This document shows positions 57,701 through 64,000 of a stretch of 64,000 nucleotides of DNA, piece after piece. Position 1 is the stretch's first letter. Every line of letters begins with the position of its first letter. Below the pieces are notes generated by a model, which was not told where the DNA came from, did no database searches, and was given only the letters and a program-made list of their open reading frames with translations. This DNA is from Rhyacophila brunnea (Eukaryota; Arthropoda; Insecta; Trichoptera; Rhyacophilidae), in assembly GCA_022495005.1 (NCBI GenBank), contig JAGYXB010000020.1, forward strand, positions 496,001 to 560,000, given 5' to 3'. Position numbers and translations under genes: made by a program.

Positions 57701-60700
57701 TCGAGGAGAATCATTTGGTATATATAGAAATAACTACATAAACTTAGTAAAAACGAAAATATCTTTCCATTCAAAAATTCAACACAAAGGTTGAAAAAAA
57801 ATGTATTAATTAACATAAAAGGTTTAACAGGACTGTTGTCGAGTTCGCGATGTCTAGTTTACTTCCGTTGCTATTCGACATCCATGGTGACGAAAAACGA
57901 CACCGCGCACGGATGATACAAAATACTGTATAAAGAAATGGGGCGAAATGTTGGCGCTGCCCAGGGGCGGAATTTTATCTAAGGACGTCACTGATTGTAC
58001 TCAGATTTTCCAGGGTTTTGTCTATGACATTTTTTTATGTATTTCGACTTCTCCATATTGGAATTCGCAACCCCTCTTACTATGCATTTGTTTATCAGCG
58101 ATTTTCTTTTACGCAAATGACGTAGGTAATCTTTCAGAAAAAAATAAGGTAGCATCCAAATAAATAGTTCATAACAGTAATACAGTTATTTAATAATAGC
58201 AATATATATACTTACCATATTTATGTAATGTATTTAAGTAATGCATGTAAGTAGGTATGTAATTTATAGATAAAAAATCAAATCATTTGAATTTATTTGG
58301 AAAATAATTTTTTTTAATCGTAGTAGGCCTCCAAATCAGTCAATGTCTCTGACTTATACATCTTTTAATCGCGCCGATAAAGGTCAAATTACACTGGCAG
58401 ACACTCACGCCGATCAACAATTATAATCTATTGCAGTGGTTCCCAAACTTTATGTTACTACGCCTCCCTTCAAATTATATCTAATCTTGGCGCCTCCCCC
58501 ACATTTATTTCAATAAATAATACAGACTCCCTTTTAAATAGTTAACAATGTACTAATACTAAAATGAAAACAACCTTTTATAGGACTGCTTTTTTATGTA
58601 GTCTATAGCTTTTATAAACTATGCATTTGCAAACTGCAAACCTGTGGCTACATTAATTATTGTGTTTTGTGTACTTTTCGCGCTTCCCTTTGCAACCCTC
58701 CGCAGCTCCCCAGGGAAGCGCGCCTTCCAGTTTGGAAATCGCTGGTCTATGGTCTCATTACACTGGCAGATACTCACGCTGATCATCATCTATTGCAGTG
58801 GTTTCCAAACTTTATCTTACTACGCCTCCCTTTAAAAAAAAATCTTAAGCGCCTCCCCCCCTTTATTTCAATAAATAATACAGTCACCTTTTTAAATAGT
58901 CAACAATGTACTAATGTAAAAAAATATATAAAAAATGAAAATAAACAAGGTTTACTGAATAACTACTTATATTATGTATATTCATTTTTAAATTAATTTG
59001 TTTTTCATGCGATGAATGTGCTTGTTTATTAGCACAATCAATTTCAATAGTAGTCAATCCAAATTCATCATCGTTCATTGACAAATGGATTCTATCATGG
59101 GCCCCACATCCTGAAGCCGGCCCCCAGGCCAGGAACTTTGGTGGGCCCACCTACTTATCGCTGAGGTTAAGGGCACTATGGTGCTCTAATGTAGTGTTTC
59201 CCACATTATACACGGGAGTTATCATCATATAGGTATCACGTCAAATTGCAACGCACAACCACATATTTAAAATATTTATTAATTCTGAAACAAAGCAGCG
59301 CCGATGGCGACTTTTTTTACAACTAACCAAGAACTCAGTAAATATATTTTTGTTTGCTTCAATATATCTGGCGCAGAAATCATAAGTGGAAACATGGCGA
59401 GCTAATTTTTTCCAAAGCTCCAATTTTTATGAATGCCTTCACTTTGTCTTTTTAAATCAGTGAATGCATTAGTGGTCTTTGCATTAATTAATTCACTCAT
59501 TTTTTTTTGAAATTTCAACCAAATAGACAAGTTTAACAACAAAATTGTCGTTCCTAAACAAATTTGCCTCAAATTTCAACATTTATTAACATTATGATTT
59601 GACCATTTTATTTAATTTTTTCACGAGATAGCCAACGCGCTTCACAATATTATTGAAGTGAGGTGTTATAAAATTTGTCTCCATATTTTCAGACAGGTTT
59701 GCAAACAACTTTTCATATGACTGTTTTTTTATGTAGTTTATAACTAGCGGCCGTTTAAAAAACTATGCATTTGCAAACTGCAAACCTGTGGCTACATTAA
59801 TTGTGTTAAACTTTTCGCGCCTCTCAGTTTGGAAATCGCTGATCTATTGAGTTGTTAGCAAAAAATATGAATTATTCAAGGCCTGAACAAAAACAAACCA
59901 TAAGTACGAATGAGAAAGCATTCGGCACGCTTATATCTCCGCAAGATGCGTTACAGTAGGTACCTAAGATAGAATTATTTCTACGGCTGAATTAAATATT
60001 TTTTATAAACGTTGTCGGTAAATATCGATTTGAATGATTACATTCATTTAAAAACTGCGAGCATGTTTTGCTGAAATTTATTGTTTTTGTGCCTAATTAC
60101 TTTTAGTTAATTTAGTAAAAAAATATATATATTTAACTATGTTGTGTTTAAATTTGGTAGCCGTACTGAGAAGTAACATGATGGTATAACGTTCCACAAT
60201 TAAGTTAATAATAATAAAATTAAGGTTCTACTGTGCGTTAAACGCGAGAAACACGGCTTCATTTTGCCGAAAAATACCCACTCTCTTTATATTATTACTC
60301 TGTTTTCATTTTTACATTTCATGATTGGTGGCGATCGGCGCAGACGATCGACTTGAGTGTTTGTTGGTGTAATTTGAGCTTAATAAAGTGACCATGTTGT
60401 CTGCTTCAAAGAAAACCGCCATTACTCGTTACTTTATTCACCGCCCTTTCAAACGCGTCGACCTTATATGACGCATGACCTGCCTACCCTCACGGGACGT
60501 CATGTGGTTGCACCGGTATATGTACATATAGCAGTGACAAAGGGTGGAGGTAAGCTATTAAGATCCGCCATAATTAGTGCATACTAAACTTTGTCAGCCA
60601 TACATATTTGATTTCATTGAAATAAGACAACAATTTATAAAAGGTGTAGGCTAGGTTTTAAAATTCAATTAGACCCTGCGAAACCAAGCCATAATAAATA

Positions 60701-62097
60701 GTAGTCAAAAAATACTCATCTATCTATAAAATATCTAAAATTATGTAATTAAGTCATACAGAACTTTGGATTTTTTATAGATAGAATAATATTTTTTATC
60801 TATTATAGTTTGGCAGAGTTTTAATGAATTAAAAAAATGAACCAACAATATGTGTAATAATATGTATTCAAACAAATAATTATGAATGAAAAAGTGTGCA
60901 CAATTTTGTTGTATCTCCCAAAGTGCACTAAACTATTATGGGTTGGGTGAGGCAGGGTTTAATAGATTTTTAAAAACTAACCAACATCATCTGTAAATTG
61001 TAGTCTATGTTCAATAAAAACAAATACATATTCCTAACAAAGTTTAATGTGTATTATTAATGGCTTGTCGATATGCATGTTAATTGCGTGTATGTATGTC
61101 AATACAATGGCGTGTTAAATGCACTATTTATGACGGATCTTAACAGCCTACCTCCATCCTTCGCTACTGACATATGGGTGTCTTCCAGTGAATGTTAAGA
61201 TTTGACATAAATAGTGCATATTAAACTTTGTCAGTTATACGTATTTGTTTTTATTCAACTAAGACTACAGTAATTTAGAGATGGAGTTGGTTAATTTAAA
61301 AACATCAATTATTAAGCCCTGCCTAAGTCAAACCATTATAGTTTTGGTATGCTTTGGGCAATCCGACATAATTGTGCACACTTTTTCATTCGTATTTATT
61401 TGTTTTCGTTGAATTAAGAATATAAAATATATATTCTTAATTAAGTAATTTAATATTATTACACATGTTGTTAGTCAGTTTTTAAAATCCATTAAACCCT
61501 GCTTAAACGAAGCCATATATAAAAATATTAAGTATTCTATCTATAAAATATCCAAAATTATGTATGATTTAATGTCATAATTATGGATATTTTTTGACTA
61601 TTATCTATTATGGCTTGATTTTCACAGGGTATAATTTAATTTTAAAAACTAACCGACACCATCTGTAAATAATTGTAGTGTTAATTCAGTGAAAACAAAA
61701 ACGTGTAATTGACAAAGTTTAATGTGCACTATTTATATCGGATATTAATAGCCTACCTCCACTCTTCGCCACTGTTGTCTTCTCTCGCACATTTGTGCTG
61801 GGTTATGTTAACAATTTGTTTAATAAAATGCCATTCCTTTCTTTCTTCCCAGTGTAGTTGCACACCCAACACACCCGATAGTTTTACTTTTTCACCAATA
61901 TAACCAATATAGTAGGTACTAATTACTCATTGATTTAATGTTTTTTTATAGATTGCATAGACCTCGCAAATAAAATATTTAAATGCGCACCGCAAATTCT
62001 GGACTTTGCTAGAGAACGACAAGACACGTGCACTCGTACTGGTAACACACTTGTGATTAATGGGGTGGACGCCGAGGAAAATGAATTCCCATACATG
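48650..62097 (+). CDS. CLIP-domain serine protease gene 2 (exons 1-4; 3' end outside window)
   Basis: Tandem paralogue of gene 1, same strand. Exons: 48650-48722 (start and signal peptide), 50133-50236 and 57248-57380 (CLIP domain), 61952-62097 (linker and activation site). Exon phases are identical to gene 1 and the joined frame is open. The catalytic exons should follow beyond 64000; none was found in 62098-64000. Intron sequence flanking exon 2 still aligns with gene 1, so the pair arose by tandem duplication followed by separate TE loading. The predicted product is a secreted protease zymogen. The start is chosen because the ATG opens a typical signal peptide. Confidence 0.9.
48835..49600 (+). 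repeat. 'CCTGAAGCGG' family repeat, copy 3, longest
   Basis: Begins ACCCACATCCTGAAGCGGGC and ends GCCACGCCGGGCCCC...GTGGGGGCCATG, in intron 1 of gene 2. Confidence 0.6.
49601..50130. other. Gene 2 intron 1 end, partly paralogous to gene 1
   Basis: The last 80 bases before exon 2 (AATTTTGTAT.AATTA...AAATATCTTCTTT.TG.TAC) match 4828-4880 in gene 1. Nothing else recognised. Confidence 0.5.
50133..50236 (+). CDS. Gene 2 exon 2: first half of CLIP domain
   Basis: Acceptor ACAG before 50133, donor GTAAG at 50237; 104 bases as in gene 1. It reads NTCTFRRSRSPGICV, then [16 protein letters not shown] with CLIP cysteines 1-3. The downstream intron matches gene 1 but lacks its 440-bp LINE insertion. 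Confidence 0.9.
50877..51497. mobile_element. hAT MITE related to 5789-6782
   Basis: 621 bp with a perfect 8-bp target duplication CTTTATAA at 50869-50876 and 51498-51505. Ends CAGTACGCGTGCC and GGTGGC-rich ...TTTCGCCACCCCTG. Interrupts dispersed repeat R6. Confidence 0.88.
51854..52240. mobile_element. hAT H1 element, left part only
   Basis: Left end CAGTGGCGGAGGGTGGAGGT with the following H1 sequence to about 52230, then a LINE fragment. No right end found. Confidence 0.65.
52241..52690 (+). mobile_element. LINE 3' end (jockey/CR1-like), copy D
   Basis: Reads [20 protein letters not shown], then FNEIASGVDVFHLRE, with the 3' UTR block ATCATGTTGTGAATATATTA. A frameshift and a stop make it a dead, 5'-truncated copy. 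Confidence 0.75.
53090..53343. repeat. MITE with CGTCAGCTGAATGCAG ends
   Basis: 254 bp; ends CGTCAGCTGAATGCAGAACT and the complement of TTCTGCATTCAGCTGACG, pairing for about 45 bases with gaps. Non-coding. Confidence 0.78.
53838..54157. repeat. MITE family M3, copy 2
   Basis: Same ends as 27246-27455, inverted orientation, with about 115 extra bases holding a (TC)n run and CACCGGCAGGGGGCATGCCG near 54003. Confidence 0.78.
54204..54951 (+). mobile_element. hAT element with transposase remnants
   Basis: Ends TAGGCTTAGGATTTTTAGGT and the complement of ACCTAAAAATCTTAAGCCTA; perfect 8-bp, self-complementary target duplication GTTATAAC at 54196-54203 and 54952-54959. Plus-strand frames at 54485-54630 (PGPIGVKISTKLNSVLNKN) and 54641-54796 (TSAVEVERSFSMYKNLIRSN, then FESLKHYFIIYC) match hAT transposase, the second being the dimerisation region. 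Core deleted. Confidence 0.9.
55063..55498. repeat. TIR element with unassigned minus open frame
   Basis: Ends CATGTGAATACGTGTATTA and the complement of AATACACGTATTCATG, pairing on through AAGGC.CTAAGTACCAAAAA. About 436 bp. A minus-strand frame fills its middle (55225-55434). Confidence 0.72.
55225..55434 (-). other. Unassigned exon-like open frame inside TIR element
   Basis: After a possible acceptor (TTTATAG) the minus strand is open for about 69 codons to TAA: NVLHTNTNNVNYGLSASSK, FKSGDVVSPLACFIYNGVS, TTAVINGIQYKMADDGVLT. It has no ATG start. I do not recognise it. May be a captured last exon or transposase debris. Confidence 0.35.
55777..56763. mobile_element. pogo/Tigger-like non-autonomous element
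   Basis: Ends CAGTCGAACTTGGATGTAAT and the complement of TAACCAAATTCGACTG; repeated TATAACGAG near both ends (55854, 56690-56720), as in many insect pogo elements. The TA duplication is clear at the left only. No intact coding. Confidence 0.6.
56930..57220 (+). mobile_element. R1/LOA-like LINE end, second fragment
   Basis: Shares CAGGATGCAAGCCACATCC, CTCAAGTCGATCCAACCAGCTGTTG and the closing CTTTTAAAAATGC...GTCCGTATTATTTAGCTT with 19840-20760. It shows the uninterrupted form of the site where the hAT MITE sits at 19956. Confidence 0.72.
57248..57380 (+). CDS. Gene 2 exon 3: end of CLIP domain
   Basis: Acceptor CTAG before 57248, donor GTAAG at 57381. It reads [19 protein letters not shown], then EDNCQPLPDYAV and GGGKAWD. 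It carries CLIP cysteines 4-6 and the extra linker Cys, and lacks the 18-codon stretch of gene 1. Confidence 0.9.
57632..57890 (+). repeat. Dispersed repeat R5, copy 2
   Basis: GACGTCCCGTGGGGGTAGGC...GGCGGCAAATCGAGGAGAAT...GATGTCTAGTTTACTTCCG, same order as 24190-24770 without the hairpin. Short pieces of the same motif, inverted, are at 33600 and 60470. Confidence 0.7.
58434..58744 (-). mobile_element. hAT family H3, copy 2, internally deleted
   Basis: Ends CAGTGGTTCCCAAACTTTAT and CAGTTTGGAAATCGCTG. The 50 bases before it (TTACACTGGCAGA.ACTCACGC.GATCA) recur after it, so the element and flank were tandemly duplicated together with copy 3. Confidence 0.8.
58796..59841 (-). mobile_element. 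hAT family H3, copy 3
   Basis: 1046 bp, perfect 8-bp target duplication ATCTATTG at 58788-58795 and 59842-59849. The minus frame near 59241-59450 (KAFIK..LELWKKLARHVSTYDFCARYIE) resembles part of a ZBED5/FAM200-type hAT transposase. Contains an embedded CCTGAAGCGG repeat piece at 59096. Confidence 0.88.
60532..61169. mobile_element. hAT family H1 element, copy 2
   Basis: 638 bp; ends CAGTGACAAAGGGTGGAGGT and CTCCATCCTTCGCTACTG; target duplication ACATATAG / ACATATGG (7 of 8). Non-coding. Confidence 0.85.
61186..61774. mobile_element. hAT family H1 element, copy 3
   Basis: 589 bp; the left end lost about 20 bases after CAGTG, the right end CTCCACTCTTCGCCACTG is intact; target duplication GTGTCTTC / TTGTCTTC (7 of 8). 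Begins 16 bases after copy 2 ends. Confidence 0.82.
61952..62097 (+). CDS. Gene 2 exon 4: linker and activation site
   Basis: Acceptor ATAG before 61952, donor GTTAG at 62098. Joined with exon 3 it reads DYCIDLANKIFKC, then RERQDTC and NTLVINGVDAEENEFPYM. The Leu-VING activation site matches gene 1. It is one codon shorter than gene 1 exon 4. Confidence 0.9.
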
Positions 62098-62154
62098 GTT
62101 AGTGATGCTATTTATTTTATACCTGATGGCAGTGGCCCTAATAAAATAAGCTCT

Positions 62155-62605
62155 ACGCCTTGGATTCACTAGGGAACAAAATGTCCTACAACATGACGCG
62201 CAACATTGAGTGTATATGCCGCCGCAACGTTGCGTGCTCTCCCCCAACGTTCCGCGCAACATATGCGTCTTTTCAACGTGACGCGGCACATGTTGCACGT
62301 TGTCGCTTTGCTCGTGCCTCGTACTCACTAGGGGACAAAATTTCCTGCAACATGACGTGCAACATTGAGTCTACATGCCGCCGCAGCGTTTCGCGGTGTC
62401 TCCCAACGTTGCACGCAACATATGAGGTTTTTCAACGTGACGCGGGACATGTTGCACGTTGTCACTTCGCTTGTGCCTCGTACTCACTAGGGGACAAAAT
62501 GTCCCGCTTCATGACGCGCAACATAGAGTCTACGTGACGCCGAAACATAGCGCAGCATTTCTGCGTGACGCGGGACATGCTGCATGTTGATGCACCAAGA
62601 GTGAG
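62155..62605 (+). repeat. 159-bp tandem repeat, about 2.8 units
   Basis: Unit starts CACTAGGG at 62167, 62326 and 62485, so the period is 159 bases exactly. Each unit carries CAACATGACGCGCAACAT and inverted words such as ACATGTTGCACGTTG. The period is a multiple of three, which explains a 125-codon open frame. GC-rich for this window. Starts 57 bases after gene 2 exon 4. Confidence 0.88.
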
Positions 62606-63416
62606 CGCATGGGTTGCGTCGGGCCTCTACATCACTAAATGCGCCAATAGCTAAGTCCACATTTAGTCATTTCATCACCCAATTCCTCTTCAACTTTTAA
62701 ATTCTGGTTTTACACCGAGAAGTTTTGTGCATACGCAGATTAGATGAATCCCTTTTACTGTCGACATTCGTTCAATAAAAGATAATGTCATCTCAGATGA
62801 CATTTTGAAATTCGAAAAAAAAATTATTTTATTACCAATAATATAATATGATCAACCATTGTCTATTTCGACTACCTACAGACTAAAATAAAATATATAT
62901 CAATCGACTAGCAACTCCACGAACAACCCGAATCTTCCCGAAAAAATACAAAGTCGCTGGAGTGTTGAACAGAAATCCAAAACGGTCGGATAGCGGTGCG
63001 CTAGTACTTTCATCACAAAATGGCGGCCATTTTGAAACCGATTTGAGAGCCGACGACACATGCCCTGTGTTCAATTCGTGAGACGTACGGAAAAGTCCCG
63101 AGTGTTGACTTGGCTATTGGACGTACAATATTTAAATAATTGCGCAATCCACATACAGAATGTGGCCCGTCATATATTGACCATCAATGTTTTTGTATAG
63201 AATATCAAGTAACAACAAATAATGTTGTGTCAGAATTGTTGACATTACCATAAAATTTTTTGGAACCACGACTGGAATTACGCGGGATTGCGTTTCTTGT
63301 TTCGTTTCTCTTCAACCCACTTCCTCCCCTTCGACTTCCAGTTACAACTGTCAACTTCAGGGTGAAGCTTTGAGATCTACAGTACAAGTGACAAATCAAT
63401 CGGGGCATACAATGGG
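62606..63416. other. Gene 2 intron, nothing recognised
   Basis: Contains a 21-base palindrome AATGTCATCTCAGATGACATT near 62785. No exon or element ends supported. Confidence 0.4.
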
Positions 63417-63850
63417 CAGTGTTTCCCAAAGTGTGGTACGCGTACCCCCTAAGTTACGGGAAGAGTTTGGTGGGAGTACACGCTGCAGCGGCTTTGGCTG
63501 CGCCTGGTGCAACAAGCATTAATACGACATCAATACAAAATCCATGCTAGAAGGTTTATCACATGCGGAAGAAGAGCAATTGTTGGAATAAGCTTCAGAC
63601 GGATTCTTGAAAAATAAATATAAGGAGTGTACTTTAATATCATTCTGGTTGCAAATGCAACATATGTATCCAGTTTTAACACAAAAAGTCCTGAAATACA
63701 TCTTGCCTTTTCCAACTTCAGTTGAAGTTGCTTTTTCAGCATTATTTGTAGATATTAAGTCAAAAAAAGGAACAGGCTTTTGGATGTGGAACCGCACCTC
63801 ATATTAAAATTAACAACCTGGAACCAAATTGTGATGATCTGTCTCAATAT
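63417..63850 (+). mobile_element. hAT (ZBED-type) left end and transposase C-terminus
   Basis: Starts CAGTGTTTCCCAAAGTGTGG, a common hAT end. Plus frame at about 63600-63800: FWLQMQHMYPVLTQKVLKYI, then LPFPTSVEVAFSALFVDIKSK, the hAT dimerisation domain of the ZBED5/FAM200 type, with a frameshift before and after. Right end not found before 64000. Confidence 0.78.
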
Positions 63851-64000
63851 AAACAATTTCATTCTTCTCATTGATTATAGTGAATGTTATTTTTATAATA
63901 TAACTTTTATTTATATTTTATTATGAATGAATTTAATTTTTCGTTTATTATTAGGTATTTTGTTTATGTACTTACTAAAAAAGGAAAAAAATATTTTGAT

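Noticed and set aside
62160..62537. 125-codon frame as a repeat protein
   Set aside because: It follows from a 159-bp tandem repeat whose period is divisible by three; no start context or signal, and it lies in the intron of gene 2.

Overview
This is a eukaryotic, AT-rich, intron-rich window that fits an insect genome. The only host genes I recognise are two tandem copies, both on the + strand, of a CLIP-domain trypsin-like serine protease. This class acts in insect haemolymph cascades such as melanisation or Toll activation. The order of insect is not resolved; protein flavour and repeat content would suit a hemipteran, but that is a guess. The CDS exons I can place add up to only about 1.6 kb of the 64 kb. 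Most of the rest is transposable elements (TEs), often nested.

Gene 1 (4883-30409) shows eight exons: exon 2 (CLIP start), exon 3 (CLIP end), exon 4 (linker and activation site), then five catalytic-domain exons ending with stop at 30409 and an AATAAA at 30484. All splice phases agree. Its signal-peptide exon 1 was not found and may lie before the window. Gene 2 (48650-62097, continuing beyond the window) shows exon 1 (signal peptide), exon 2, exon 3 and exon 4, with the same phases as gene 1. The two are a tandem duplication, and intron sequence next to exon 2 is still alignable between them.

TE layout. Gene 1 introns hold an RTE-like LINE stub with target duplication (5004-5443), hAT elements (5789, 7876, 16014, 25559), a Mutator-like element with long terminal inverted repeats (TIRs) and a nested miniature element (8310-9979), a SINE (10320), an inverted repeat with a tRNA-like sequence in each arm (12543-13035), a dead mariner with complete ends (16300-17598), an R1-like LINE stub split by a hAT miniature element (19240-20760), a short Gypsy element with two full LTRs (21448-24131) and a 213-bp hairpin (24462-24674). 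The intergenic part (30410-48649) holds hAT elements, a Helitron with replicase N-terminal coding remnants (33732-35360), a second copy of the SINE, an RTE-like LINE fragment and a Tigger/pogo element (44585-46147). Gene 2 introns hold further hAT elements (50877, 54204, 58434, 58796, 60532, 61186), a pogo-like element (55777), and a 159-bp tandem repeat right after exon 4 (62155-62605). A hAT transposase C-terminus lies at 63417-63850.

The least ordinary items are: the Gypsy derivative whose remnants of gag, pre-RT, RNase H and integrase tail are fused in one 530-codon open frame; the palindrome with a tRNA-like sequence in each arm; the Leu-Val-Ile-Asn-Gly activation site shared by both proteases; and two exon-like open frames on the minus strand inside DNA transposons (47190-47420 and 55225-55434) that I cannot assign.
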